The notes: a model not told the origin generated them from the sequence alone. 64,000 nucleotides of DNA from Streptomyces sp. Go-475 (GCF_003330845.1 NZ_CP026121.1:2461501-2525500), one strand, 5' to 3'; positions 1 through 8,714 are shown, counted from the first letter of the stretch. Numbers and translations are program-made.

Positions 1-153
1 GGGCAGCGCGGTCGACACGATGGTCTGGTCGAGGGCGGCGAGCAGCATGCCGAGGAGCAGCGCGCCGATGGAGACCAGTACGTTCCCGGGCACCTGCTCC
101 TGGGCGGCGGTGCCCTGGGACGTCGTGCTCGCGGCGTGTGCGTCACCGGCCAT
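1..153 (-). CDS. DHA2-type MFS drug exporter, N-terminal fragment
   Basis: Only the first 51 residues are in the window; the gene continues past the left edge. A hydrophobic first helix begins near residue 27 and ends in LDQTIVSTALP, the signature of the first segment of 14-helix DHA2 (EmrB/QacA) proton-driven drug exporters. The ATG at 151-153 is preceded by a good ribosome site, GGGAGGT, four bases upstream, which fixes the start. It is divergent from the gene starting at 341. The substrate cannot be inferred. Confidence 0.85.
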   Translation of the reverse strand, partial: MAGDAHAASTTSQGTAAQEQVPGNVLVSIGALLLGMLLAALDQTIVSTALP

Positions 154-340
154 GCGACCTCCCGAGGGTCCTGTGACATTTTCCATCGTGACCGCTGTGA
201 CCCGTTATGGCCCGCTGAGCCCTTTTGGAAGCGATGGTTCCGGGGGCTCGTCGAACGCACTGTGGAGGAGATCTGGATAATCTCTGAAGTTCACGAGGGG
301 AGCTTCGCGAGGGGGAGTTCGCGAGGGGAGGGAGGAACGC

Positions 341-1708
341 GTGGAACCGCCCAACGGCCACCCGTGCCCGGAGTGCGGCGCACCCAGACGCCCGGACCAC
401 ACGCCCTCCTGCGCCTGCACCCACCGCGCCGCCGAGGCCCTGCGCGACGCCCGCACGGCCGAGGCGGCGGCAGCGGAGGACTTCGACCCGCTGCGGATCC
501 GCCCGTACGTGGAGATCGACACCGCGGCGCCCTCCGGGCCGGGCACCCAGGCCGGGGGCGAGGAGGCGGCACGGCGACAGCCACCGTCGACGCCAACCGA
601 CACCCCCGGCGTACGCGCGGGCACGGACACCTCCCGCACCGAGCCCGGCGCGCGACCCCTGTTACAGACCGAGCCGACCACACCGTCGCGGGCAGCGGAG
701 GAAACCCCGCGCCGGGGGCTTGGGGGCACCCCGGCCGCGCCCCAGGAGCAGGAGAAGCCGGCCCGCCCGGCCGAGGGCGCCTCGCGCGACTCCCACCCGA
801 ACACCCCCGCCGCACCCGCACCCGCACCCGCACCCGCACCCGCACCCGCGGCAGCCTCGCCTGCCGGAAGCGCCGCCCAGGGCCCCTCGCCGTCCGCCGC
901 CGACGCCACCATGCCCCTGCGTCCCGTCGACCCGGACGCGACCACCGTGCTGCCGGCCGCCCCGGCCACGTCGGTGATGCCGGCGCCCCTGGCGCCGGGC
1001 GCGGCCGAGCCCAGCGTCTCGGATCTGCGGCTGTTCGACGGCGGGGGACGGGACCGGCGCACGGCGGAACCGGGCGAGCCCGGCCCGAGGCCGGGCCGGC
1101 GGCGCCGTTCGGTTCTCCTCGCCGCCGCGGGCGCCTGCGTCGCGGTCGTCACGGCGGCGGGGTACGCGAGCGGGCTGTTCTCCTACGAGAGTCCGTCCCG
1201 GGACACCGCCCTGCCGGACGACATCCGGGCGAGCGTGCCGGACGCCCCGTCGAGCAGCGCGGCGTCCACGCCGCCGGAGGCGAGCGCCTCGGCCCCGCCC
1301 TCGGCCCCCGCCGCACCGCCCCCGTCGCCGTCCCGCACCGGGAGCCCGTCGCCCTCGTCGTCGCCGTCCGCGCCGAGCGCCTCGCCGAGCCCGTCCGGGT
1401 CGGCCACCCCCTCCGCGCCGCCGACGTCCGCCACGGCGTCCGCCCCCGGCCGGACGTCCCCGGACGACCGCCGGATCGACGGCCCCGCCATCCTGCGCCG
1501 CGGCGACCGGGGCCCGCAGGTCGCCGAACTCCAGCAGCGCCTGCGCCAGGTGTACCTCTACGACGAGGACGCCGACGGCTCCTTCGACGACCGGCTGGAG
1601 GAAGCGGTCCGCACGTACCAGTGGTCACGCGGCATCCGGACCGACGACCTCGGCGTCTACGACGAGGAGACCCGGGAGCGGCTGGAGTCGGAAACCAGGG
1701 AGCCGTGA
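341..1708 (+). CDS. Membrane protein with C-terminal peptidoglycan-binding domain
   Basis: A 455-residue protein starting at GTG with GGAGG just upstream. The N-terminus has four cysteines (C9, C12, C24, C26) resembling a small zinc ribbon. A long Ala/Pro-rich cytoplasmic stretch follows, then one membrane helix around residues 257-276, a Pro/Ser-rich linker, and a C-terminal PG_binding_1 domain with GDRGPQVAELQQRL and a final YQWSRGI segment. This suggests an anchored protein that touches the cell wall outside the membrane. Codon 108 is TTA (662-664), the leucine codon read only by the bldA tRNA in Streptomyces, so translation may be tied to development. An Ala-Pro tract is encoded by a hexanucleotide repeat. 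The exact role is unknown. Confidence 0.85.
   Translation: MEPPNGHPCPECGAPRRPDHTPSCACTHRAAEALRDARTAEAAAAEDFDPLRIRPYVEIDTAAPSGPGTQAGGEEAARRQPPSTPTDTPGVRAGTDTSRTEPGARPLLQTEPTTPSRAAEETPRRGLGGTPAAPQEQEKPARPAEGASRDSHPNTPAAPAPAPAPAPAPAAASPAGSAAQGPSPSAADATMPLRPVDPDATTVLPAAPATSVMPAPLAPGAAEPSVSDLRLFDGGGRDRRTAEPGEPGPRPGRRRRSVLLAAAGACVAVVTAAGYASGLFSYESPSRDTALPDDIRASVPDAPSSSAASTPPEASASAPPSAPAAPPPSPSRTGSPSPSSSPSAPSASPSPSGSATPSAPPTSATASAPGRTSPDDRRIDGPAILRRGDRGPQVAELQQRLRQVYLYDEDADGSFDDRLEEAVRTYQWSRGIRTDDLGVYDEETRERLESETREP
811..850 (+). repeat. Hexanucleotide (CGCACC)n microsatellite in coding sequence
   Basis: About six to seven tandem copies of CGCACC encode an alternating Ala-Pro run in the cytoplasmic linker of the peptidoglycan-binding protein. 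The unit is a multiple of three, so copy changes alter linker length without shifting frame. Confidence 0.85.
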
Positions 1709-1735
1709 CCGGCCCGTCCGCCCTACGGTGACGCC

Positions 1736-2269
1736 GTGACTCCTCAGGTGATCGTGCTCAACGGCGGATCGAGCTCGGGCAAGTCCGGGATCGTGCGGTG
1801 CCTCCAGGAGATCCTGCCTGACCCGTGGCTGGCCTTCGGCGTGGACGACTTCGTCGACGCGATGCCCGCGAGGTTGCAGGACTCGGACGCGGGGATCGTC
1901 TTCGCGGCGGACGGCGGCGTGAGCGTGGGGCCGGAGTTCCGCGCCCTGGACGCGGCCTGGGCGGAGGGCGTCGCCGCGATGGCCCGGGCCGGCGCCCGGG
2001 TGATCGTCGACGACGTGTTCCTCGGCGGACCGGCGTCCCGGCAGCGGTGGCAGCGGGCCCTGGCCGGGCTCGACGTGCTGTGGGTCGGTGTCAGGTGCGA
2101 CGGCGCGGTCGCCGCGGGGCGTGAGATCGCCCGGGGAGACCGCGTCCGGGGCATGGCCGCGTCACAGGCACGGCTCGTCCACGAGGGCGTGGAGTACGAC
2201 GTGGAGGTGGACACGACGCACACCGAGTCCCTGGACTGCGCACGCGCCGTCGCCGCCCGCGTCGACTGA
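1736..2269 (+). CDS. Chloramphenicol phosphotransferase-like kinase
   Basis: A 177-residue P-loop kinase of the chloramphenicol 3-O-phosphotransferase family, close to the family's usual 178 residues. The Walker A motif GGSSSGKS is at residues 10-17 and the VDDF motif carries aspartates at 37-38, matching the position of the catalytic Asp37 known in the Streptomyces venezuelae enzyme. It is read 27 bases after the preceding gene on the same strand from a GTG start. Most chromosomal members have unproven substrates, so drug resistance is only a possibility. It converges with the HAD gene across a small hairpin. Confidence 0.85.
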   Translation: MTPQVIVLNGGSSSGKSGIVRCLQEILPDPWLAFGVDDFVDAMPARLQDSDAGIVFAADGGVSVGPEFRALDAAWAEGVAAMARAGARVIVDDVFLGGPASRQRWQRALAGLDVLWVGVRCDGAVAAGREIARGDRVRGMAASQARLVHEGVEYDVEVDTTHTESLDCARAVAARVD

Positions 2270-2289
2270 CCGGGGCACAACAGCCCCGG
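2270..2289. terminator. Short hairpin between convergent genes
   Basis: CCGGGGC and GCCCCGG form a 7-bp stem around ACAACA between the convergent kinase and HAD genes. No U-tract is seen, as is usual in high-GC actinomycetes. Confidence 0.5.
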
Positions 2290-2295
2290 GCCTCC

Positions 2296-2955
2296 TCAAC
2301 CGATGTGGAGGCTGATCGTCCCGTCCCCGACGGCCTCCACGCGTACCTTCGTGAGGTCCTCGACCACCACGTCCGGCTCGTGGACCGCGGCCCGGGGCCC
2401 GACCCCGACCACCGTCATCCCGGCGGCCCGCCCCGCCGCTATCCCGGCGCCGGAGTCCTCGAACACCACACAGTCCGCGGGGGCGACCCCCAGCTCGGCG
2501 GCGCCCTTCAGGAAGCCCTCCGGGTCGGGCTTGCTCGCCCCGACGGACTCGGCGGTCACCCGCACCCCGGGCAGTTCCAGCCCGGCGGCCGCCATCCGGG
2601 CCGTCGAGAGCGGCACGTCGGCGGAGGTCACGAGGGCGTGCGGCAGCCCGCGCAGCGAGGCCAGGAACTCCGGCGCCCCGGGGATCGCGACGACGCCGTC
2701 CGTGTCGGCCGTCTCCTCGGCGAGCATCCGGGCGTTGTCGGCGTGGTTCTGCTCCATGGGCCGGCCGGGCAGCAGCAGCGCCATCGAGGCGTAACCCTGC
2801 CGCCCGTGGACGACTTTCATGACCTCGTCCCCGTCGAGCCCGTGCCGCTCGGCCCAGCGCCGCCAGACGCGTTCGACCGCGGCGTCGGAGTTGACGAGGG
2901 TGCCGTCCATGTCCAGCAGGAGGGCGCGGGCGGTGAGCACGGCGGTGGCCGTCAT
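2296..2955 (-). CDS. HAD-family sugar/polyol phosphatase
   Basis: A 219-residue haloacid-dehalogenase phosphatase. The nucleophile motif DMDGTL (D15, D17) is near the N-terminus, a small helical cap follows, then the TSAD motif, the lysine in GASKPDPEGF and the acidic motif EDSGAGI. This pattern is typical of beta-phosphoglucomutase-like and glycerol-3-phosphate or sugar phosphatases. An in-frame TTG lies 12 bases upstream, but the ATG at 2955 has GGAG at proper spacing and is preferred. It is probably a cytosolic housekeeping phosphatase; the natural substrate is undetermined. Confidence 0.85.
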   Translation of the reverse strand: MTATAVLTARALLLDMDGTLVNSDAAVERVWRRWAERHGLDGDEVMKVVHGRQGYASMALLLPGRPMEQNHADNARMLAEETADTDGVVAIPGAPEFLASLRGLPHALVTSADVPLSTARMAAAGLELPGVRVTAESVGASKPDPEGFLKGAAELGVAPADCVVFEDSGAGIAAGRAAGMTVVGVGPRAAVHEPDVVVEDLTKVRVEAVGDGTISLHIG

Positions 2956-3130
2956 CGGCAGCTCCAAGGCTCAGGGCGCGAGACAGGGGCACGAGACGCC
3001 CCCGGAGGGACAAGGCGGCCCCGCCCGCCGGTCAGGGAAAACGGGCGGAGGCCACTTTGTTCCTCCACGGTACAAAACAAGTCCGGGTTCGCGCCAGGGG
3101 GCCCCTGCGGACGTTCACCCACTGTTCAGC

Positions 3131-3712
3131 TCAGCCGGTCACGGCCTCCCACAGGCTCCACACTCCGAGACCCAGCATCACCAGCGCCGCGATCTGTGTG
3201 ATCAGCCGCAGCGGCACCTTCTTCATCAGCGCCTTTCCGCCGACGATGCCGAGCCCGGCCACGGCCCACAGCGCCAGCACCGCACCCAGGCCGACGGAGA
3301 GCGGGTCGTCGTAGCGGGCGGCCAGGTTCGCGGTCATGATCTGGGTGAGGTCTCCGAACTCGGCGACCAGGATGAGCATGAAGCCCGCGCCCGAGACCTT
3401 CCAGAAGGACTGGTTCTCCGGCTTGCGGATCTCCTCCTCGTCCTCGCCCTTCTTCAGCAGCAGCATCGCGGCGCCGCCGAGGAAGAGCACGCCGGTCAGC
3501 GCGTGCACGATCTGCTGCGGCAGCAGGGTCAGCACGCTGCCGGCCGCGACGGCGAGCGCGACGTGCAGCGCGAAGGCGGCGGCGACCCCGGCGAAGACGT
3601 AGGAGGCGCGGTAGCGGGTGCCGAGGACGAGGCCGGCCAGGGCGGTCTTGTCCGGCAGTTCGGCGAGGAAGACGACGCCGAAGACGACGGCCGTCACGGT
3701 CAGGCTGATCAA
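3131..3712 (-). CDS. GDT1/TMEM165-family (UPF0016) Mn2+ exporter
   Basis: A roughly 193-residue membrane protein with six predicted helices in two halves, each with the family motif: ELPDKT (residues 18-23) and EFGDLTQ. An acidic loop (GEDEEEIRK) separates the halves. These proteins exchange Mn2+ or Ca2+ for protons. The start is taken as TTG at 3712, with GAGGA a few bases upstream; longer upstream reading is discarded because it runs through the riboswitch leader. The yybP-ykoY manganese riboswitch directly upstream strongly supports manganese export as its job. Confidence 0.88.
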   Translation of the reverse strand: MISLTVTAVVFGVVFLAELPDKTALAGLVLGTRYRASYVFAGVAAAFALHVALAVAAGSVLTLLPQQIVHALTGVLFLGGAAMLLLKKGEDEEEIRKPENQSFWKVSGAGFMLILVAEFGDLTQIMTANLAARYDDPLSVGLGAVLALWAVAGLGIVGGKALMKKVPLRLITQIAALVMLGLGVWSLWEAVTG

Positions 3713-3837
3713 GGGTTCCTCAATCGGTCGGGGCTGCCCCACCGAGAGTGCTGAGCCTGTCGAAAACTTCCGACGCGACACCTCGGCACGGCAGCACACT
3801 CGGCACCCGTGCCGTACGGCACGGGCGTGCACTGCTT

Positions 3838-3943
3838 GCCGAAGGTCTCGCTGGCGGGTCCGGGAAAGGACCTGCCTCCGGGCGCCGGCTCAGGCGAGCT
3901 GAGCAGTATGTCGACGGTCCGGCGAAGAGCTACTCCCCTTCTG
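3838..3943 (-). promoter_or_regulatory. yybP-ykoY manganese riboswitch
   Basis: The reverse strand of the leader shows the conserved pieces of the yybP-ykoY aptamer in order: AAGGGGAGTAGC at the 5' side, GTCGACATACTGC, GCCTGAGCC, a variable GC-rich arm, and the closing GCGAGACCTTCGGC. It lies about 125 bases before the exporter start, in the expected orientation. The family binds Mn2+ and turns on efflux genes. Immediately after the aptamer, the palindromic run near 3810-3830 (GTGCCGTACGGCAC) could serve as the expression-platform hairpin. Confidence 0.85.
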
Positions 3944-4112
3944 CGCCGTCCATGGTACGCGACGCCCCTGGCGTGAAAAGTTTCCGCCTGAACCTTGTCA
4001 TGTCATGGACGCGTCATTAACTTCTCACCGGGCGCACACCTGTGCGCAACACGGCACCGCGAGCATTCCCCTCGCTCGCCCGCCAACACCCCCCTCTCCA
4101 CAGGGAGTTCGC

Positions 4113-4757
4113 ATGCCCAGGTTCTACGCGCGTCGACGGCTCGGTGTGGCCGCGGCCGCCACCGCGCTCATATCCTCCGTGGCCCTCTTCAACGCCCCCA
4201 CGGCCTCCGCCGCACTCCCCACCCCGGTCAGCGGCGCCACCGCCCGCTCCTACCTCGCCACCCTCACCGTGGCCACCGAGGACCGCACCGGCTACAACCG
4301 CGACCTCTTCCCGCACTGGATCACCCAGTCCGGTACCTGCAACACCCGCGAGGTCGTCCTCAAGCGCGACGGCACCAACGTCGTCCAGGACTCCTCCTGC
4401 GCCGCCACCAGCGGCAGCTGGTACTCCCCCTACGACGGCGCCACCTGGTCCGCCGCCTCCGACGTCGACATCGACCACCTGGTCCCGCTGGCCGAGGCCT
4501 GGGACTCCGGCGCCGACAGCTGGACCACCTCCCGCCGGCAGGCCTTCGCCAACGACCTGACCCGCCCGCAGCTCATCGCGGTCACCGACAACGTCAACCA
4601 GGCCAAGGGCGACCAGGACCCGGCCACCTGGATGCCCTCCCGGACGGCGTACCGCTGCACCTACGTCCGCGCCTGGGTCCAGGTGAAGTACTACTACGAC
4701 CTCTCGGTCGACCCGGCCGAGAAGTCCGCGCTGACGAACTACCTGGCGAGCTGCTGA
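4113..4757 (+). CDS. Secreted HNH (DUF1524-type) nuclease
   Basis: A 214-residue protein with a clear signal peptide: basic MPRFYARRR, a hydrophobic core, and a likely cleavage after PTASAA. The mature part carries DVDIDHLVPLAEAW, the DHLVPL form of the HNH active site seen in DUF1524/GmrSD C-terminal-like secreted proteins, followed by a downstream Asn-rich segment (AVTDNVNQAKGDQDP) and paired cysteines. The ATG at 4113 follows CAGGGAG; in-frame codons further upstream lack a ribosome site. It is probably an extracellular nuclease used in nutrient scavenging or competition. Confidence 0.85.
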   Translation: MPRFYARRRLGVAAAATALISSVALFNAPTASAALPTPVSGATARSYLATLTVATEDRTGYNRDLFPHWITQSGTCNTREVVLKRDGTNVVQDSSCAATSGSWYSPYDGATWSAASDVDIDHLVPLAEAWDSGADSWTTSRRQAFANDLTRPQLIAVTDNVNQAKGDQDPATWMPSRTAYRCTYVRAWVQVKYYYDLSVDPAEKSALTNYLASC

Positions 4758-4837
4758 CGCGCGCTGTTTTCGTGTCGGAACCTCCCCGCTGACCTCCGTC
4801 GTTCCGTACCGTACGGGGCGACGGAGAGGGGATCGCC

Positions 4838-6475
4838 ATGGCCGGACTGCGCCTCGGACCACTGCTGAGGTACACCGACGGCTCGTCCGCGACCGTATGG
4901 GTCGAGACGAGCCGTCCGTGCGCCGCCGAGGTGCGCTGTGCCGACGGCGCGGGCGGCACGGCCCGGACCTTCCAGGTCGCGGGCCACCACTACGCGCTCG
5001 TCCCGGTGACCGGCCTCACGGCCGGCACGACCACGACGTACGAGGTCTTCCTCGACGACGCCCGGGTGTGGCCGCCGCCCGGCTCCCCCTTCCCGCCCTC
5101 GGCGATCCACGCGCCGGGTCCGGAGGGGGCCCTGCGGGTCGCCTTCGGCTCCTGCCGCTGGGCCGCCCCGCCGGCCGGCGGGCACGACCCCGTCGGCCCG
5201 GACGCCCTCGACGCGCTCGCCACCCGCCTCGCGGCCGACCCCGAGGGCGAGCGGCCGCACGTCCTGCTGCTGCTCGGCGACCAGGTGTACGCCGACGAGA
5301 CCTCCGACACCACCCAGCGCTGGCTGGCGGCCCGCCGCGACCTGGGCGAACCGCCGGGCAGCGGCGTCGCGGACTACGAGGAGTACACGCACCTCTACTA
5401 CGAGTCCTGGCTCGACCCGCGCATCCGCTGGCTGCTGTCCACCGTGCCCAGTTTCATGATCTTCGACGACCACGACGTCATCGACGACTGGAACACCTCC
5501 GCCGCCTGGCTCGCCGACATGCGGGCCACCGACTGGTGGCGGGAGCGGCTGCTGAGCGGCCTGATGTCGTACTGGGTCCACCAGCACCTGGGGAACCTCT
5601 CCCTGGAGGAGCTGGCGGCCGACCCGGTCTACCAGCAGGTCCGCGAACTCCCCGACGGCACCGACGTGCTGCGCACCTTCGCCGCCCGGGCCGACGCCGA
5701 CCCGGCCACGGCCCGCTGGAGCTACCGGCGCGACTTCGGCCGCGTACGGCTGGTGATGGTGGACAGCCGTGCGGCCCGCGTCCTGGACGAGAAGTCCCGC
5801 TCGATGCTCGACCCGGGCGAGGAGGCCTGGCTGCGCGAGCAGGTGCTGGACACCCCCGAGACGTACGACCACCTCCTCCTCGGCACCTCGCTGCCCTGGC
5901 TGCTGCCGCACCTGGTGCACGACGCCGAGGGGTGGAACGCGGCGCTGTGCCGGGGCGAACGGGGCGAGCGCTGGGCGCGGTGGAGCGAGAAGGTGCGGCG
6001 GGCCGCCGACCTGGAGCACTGGCCGGCGTTCCCCGAGTCCTTCGCCGGGCTGGCGGAGCTGATCGCCGAGGCCGGCTCCGGGAAGGACGCCCCGGCGACG
6101 GTGTGCGTGCTGTCCGGGGACGTGCACCACGCCTATGTCGCCGAGCCGTCCTGGCCGGGCTCCGGCCCCGACGCCCGGGTGGTGCAGCTCGTCTGCTCCC
6201 CCGTCCACAACTCCGTGCCCCTGTCGATCCGGCTGGCCTTCCGGGTCGGCTGGAGCGCTCTGGCGCGCGGCCTCGGCCGCGGTCTCGCGCGGCACGGCCG
6301 CCTCTCCCGCCCGCCGGTCGGCTGGCGGAAGACGGGCGGGCCCTGGTTCGGCAACCAGCTCATGACCCTGACGCTGCGCGGCCGTTCGGCCCGGCTGCGA
6401 CTGGAACAGGCGAAGGCGCGGCAGGGGACGGGCCCGCGGCTGACGACGCTGCTGGACTCCGAGCTTGCCCCGTAA
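4838..6475 (+). CDS. PhoD-like alkaline phosphatase/phosphodiesterase
   Basis: A 545-residue metallophosphatase. An N-terminal fibronectin-like PhoD_N segment covers residues 1-95. The catalytic part has GSCRW (about 104-108), LLLGDQVYADE (144-154), FDDHDVIDDW (209-218) and SGDVHHAYVAE (about 425-435), which supply metal ligands in PhoD enzymes. No Tat or Sec signal is visible, so unlike classical PhoD it appears cytoplasmic. The ATG at 4838 follows GAGAGGGG. It may hydrolyse phosphodiesters or organic phosphates; no Pho box was recognised in the short upstream gap. Confidence 0.85.
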   Translation: MAGLRLGPLLRYTDGSSATVWVETSRPCAAEVRCADGAGGTARTFQVAGHHYALVPVTGLTAGTTTTYEVFLDDARVWPPPGSPFPPSAIHAPGPEGALRVAFGSCRWAAPPAGGHDPVGPDALDALATRLAADPEGERPHVLLLLGDQVYADETSDTTQRWLAARRDLGEPPGSGVADYEEYTHLYYESWLDPRIRWLLSTVPSFMIFDDHDVIDDWNTSAAWLADMRATDWWRERLLSGLMSYWVHQHLGNLSLEELAADPVYQQVRELPDGTDVLRTFAARADADPATARWSYRRDFGRVRLVMVDSRAARVLDEKSRSMLDPGEEAWLREQVLDTPETYDHLLLGTSLPWLLPHLVHDAEGWNAALCRGERGERWARWSEKVRRAADLEHWPAFPESFAGLAELIAEAGSGKDAPATVCVLSGDVHHAYVAEPSWPGSGPDARVVQLVCSPVHNSVPLSIRLAFRVGWSALARGLGRGLARHGRLSRPPVGWRKTGGPWFGNQLMTLTLRGRSARLRLEQAKARQGTGPRLTTLLDSELAP

Positions 6476-6662
6476 CCCACCCGTACCGCCCGTTTGTTGC
6501 CGCTGTGACCTGTGATGCCAGTGAGGCATGCCACAGCGAGCGTCAATCCTTCCCCACGGGCCCCGACTCCCGCTCCCGGCGACGGCATGATGAGGCGGAC
6601 CGTCCGCTTCCCCACCGGCGGACCTCCGACACTCGCGCCCCCCACGCCCTGGAGTTCCCCCC

Positions 6663-8702
6663 TTGTCTGCGTCGCCCGAGGAAGCCGCCCCGGCAGAGGC
6701 ATCCATACCGGCGGAGGAGTCCGCCCCGGCAGAGGCATCCATACCGGCGGAGGAATCCGCGCCGCTCGAGACATCCGCGCCGCCCGGGAAACCGGGGTCG
6801 CTCTCCATCGCCCTGGTCGGGGCCGGGCCCCGCGGCACCAGCGTCCTGGAACGCCTCTGCGCCTCCGCCCCGGAACTCCTCCCGCCGGGCGCCCGGTTGA
6901 CGGTGCACGTCGTCGACCCGGATCCGCCGGGCCCCGGCCGGGTCTGGCGCACCGCGCAGTCGCCCGAGCTGCTGATGAACACCGTGGCCTGCCAGGTGAC
7001 CCTGTTCACCGACGACAGCGTGGACTGCTCTGGCCCGATCCGCCCGGGCCCGAGCCTGTACGAGTGGGCGCGCGGCGCGCTGGGCCCTGACGAGTACCCG
7101 ACCCGGGCCGACTACGGCCGCTATCTGGAGTGGGTGTTCGCCGAGGTCGTACGGGAGGCACCGGCGGCGGTGCGCGTCGAGACGCACCGGGCGCGCGCCA
7201 CCCGGCTGCGGGACACGCCCGGCGGCCGCCAGGCCCTCACCCTCGACGACGGCCGCACGCTGACCGGCCTGTCCGCGGTGGTCCTGGCCCAGGGCCATCT
7301 GCCGACGACGGCCGACCCGGTCCAGCGGCGCCTCGCGGCCCACGCCGCCCGCCACGGCCTGCGGCACGTCCCGCCCGCCAATCCGGCCGACGTCGACCTG
7401 TCCGCCGTACCCCCGGGCGAACCCGTCCTGCTGCGCGGACTCGGCCTCAACTTCTTCGACCACACGGCCCTGCTGACGACCGGCCGCGGCGGCCGTTTCG
7501 TACGCGACGACCGGGGGCTGCGCTATCTCCCCTCCGGCCACGAGCCACGGCTCTACGCCGGTTCCCGGCGCGGTGTCCCGTACCAGGCGCGCGGCGACAA
7601 CGCGAAGGGGCCGTACGGCCGGCACGTCCCGCTGGTCCTCACACCGGAGGTGATCGCGGGCTTCCGCAAGCGCGCGGACTCCGGGGAGGCGCCGGACTTC
7701 CGGGCGGAGATATGGCCGCTGGTGGCGAAGGAGGTGGAGACGGTCTACTACCGCGCGCTGCTGCGGCGGGCGGGGACCGCCGGTTCCGGTGCGGGGCAGG
7801 GCGGGCGGGACCGGGAGTTCGCCGACCGCTTCCTGGCCGTCCCGCACGGCGACCCCCGCGAGGCGCTGCTGCTGGACGAGTTCGGCGTGTCCGGCACCGG
7901 CCGCTGGTGCTGGGAGCGGATCCTGCGGCCGTACGGCGGACGGGACTTCGCGCACCCGGGCGAGTGGCGCGACTGGCTGCTGGCGTATCTGCGCCGGGAC
8001 GCCGCCGAGGCCGCCCTGGGCAATGTGCGCGGCCCGCTGAAGGCGTCCCTCGACGTGCTGCGCGACCTGCGCAACGAACTCCGGCTGATCGTCGACCACG
8101 GCGGTCTCGCCGGCGCCTCCCGCCGGGACCACCTGGACGGTTGGTACACGCCGCTCAACGCGTTCCTCTCCATCGGCCCGCCCCGGCGCCGCACGGAGGA
8201 GCTCGCGGCGCTGGTGGAGGCGGGTGTGGTGACGGTGCTCGGGCCGCGGTTGCAGGTGGTGGAGGAGGACGGGGCCTGGACGGCGTACTCGCCCGACGTG
8301 CCGGGTTCGGCCGTCCGTGTGAAAACCCTCATAGAGGCCCGGCTGCCCGAACCCGACCTGCGGCGCACGGCCGACGAACTGCTCGCCGGGCTGCTGCGAA
8401 CCGGCCAGTGCCGCCCGCACACCGTGGACGGTTACACAACAGGGGGGTTGGATGTGACGCGGCGCCCGTATCATCTGATTGACCGTCAAGGAGTTGCACA
8501 CACAAGGCGGTTCGCGTTCGGAGTGCCGACAGAAGGCGTCCACTGGGTCACTGCGGCGGGAGCGCGTCCGGGGGTGGATTCGGTCACCCTTTCGGACGCG
8601 GACGCGGTGGCGAGAGCCGCTCTACGTGCGGCTGGGGCCGAAATCGAATCCCAGCCAGAGGCAAAGCAGTGGCCAAATGTTGAACTTGCAAGCATCAATT
8701 AG
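6663..8702 (+). CDS. FAD/NAD(P)-binding protein (NAD_binding_9 family)
   Basis: A 679-residue flavoprotein-like protein. Residues 1-45 are low complexity, built from a repeated 12-residue unit. The Rossmann motif LVGAGPRGTS (GAGPRG at 53-58) and the rest of the N-terminal domain match the FAD-NAD(P)-binding family of large actinobacterial proteins related to hydroxylases. The start is TTG at 6663, with GGAG eight to nine bases upstream. Members are often annotated only as FAD/NAD(P)-binding; the reaction is unknown. The stop overlaps an iron-box-like sequence ahead of doxX. It is probably cytosolic. Confidence 0.8.
   Translation: MSASPEEAAPAEASIPAEESAPAEASIPAEESAPLETSAPPGKPGSLSIALVGAGPRGTSVLERLCASAPELLPPGARLTVHVVDPDPPGPGRVWRTAQSPELLMNTVACQVTLFTDDSVDCSGPIRPGPSLYEWARGALGPDEYPTRADYGRYLEWVFAEVVREAPAAVRVETHRARATRLRDTPGGRQALTLDDGRTLTGLSAVVLAQGHLPTTADPVQRRLAAHAARHGLRHVPPANPADVDLSAVPPGEPVLLRGLGLNFFDHTALLTTGRGGRFVRDDRGLRYLPSGHEPRLYAGSRRGVPYQARGDNAKGPYGRHVPLVLTPEVIAGFRKRADSGEAPDFRAEIWPLVAKEVETVYYRALLRRAGTAGSGAGQGGRDREFADRFLAVPHGDPREALLLDEFGVSGTGRWCWERILRPYGGRDFAHPGEWRDWLLAYLRRDAAEAALGNVRGPLKASLDVLRDLRNELRLIVDHGGLAGASRRDHLDGWYTPLNAFLSIGPPRRRTEELAALVEAGVVTVLGPRLQVVEEDGAWTAYSPDVPGSAVRVKTLIEARLPEPDLRRTADELLAGLLRTGQCRPHTVDGYTTGGLDVTRRPYHLIDRQGVAHTRRFAFGVPTEGVHWVTAAGARPGVDSVTLSDADAVARAALRAAGAEIESQPEAKQWPNVELASIN
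6685..6756 (+). repeat. Two 36-bp tandem repeats coding a 12-residue unit
   Basis: Two adjacent 36-base units differ by one base (AGT to AAT near the end) and encode repeated APAEASIPAEES-type segments at the N-terminus of the flavoprotein. This is a recent in-frame duplication of a disordered acidic linker. Confidence 0.9.
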
Positions 8703-8714
8703 GCACACCTAACG
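8699..8714. promoter_or_regulatory. Possible iron box (DmdR1/IdeR-like) upstream of doxX
   Basis: TTAGGCACACCTAA is an inverted repeat (TTAGG-N4-CCTAA) close to the inner 14 bases of the actinomycete iron-regulator box, whose known form ends TTAGGCTCACCTAA. The outer left part of the 19-bp consensus is poorly matched. It overlaps the preceding stop codon and lies 67 bases before doxX, a plausible promoter position. It is a weak candidate. Confidence 0.35.

Noticed and set aside
136..1731. 531-residue open frame over the PG-binding gene
   Set aside because: Arg/Pro/Gly-rich product typical of a high-GC shadow frame; the 341 frame has a ribosome site and a real domain.
1736..2269. True chloramphenicol resistance gene
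   Set aside because: Family match only; no resistance context, and most chromosomal homologues have unknown substrates.
4739..7009. 756-residue minus-strand open frame
   Set aside because: Antisense shadow of the PhoD-like gene with low-complexity composition.
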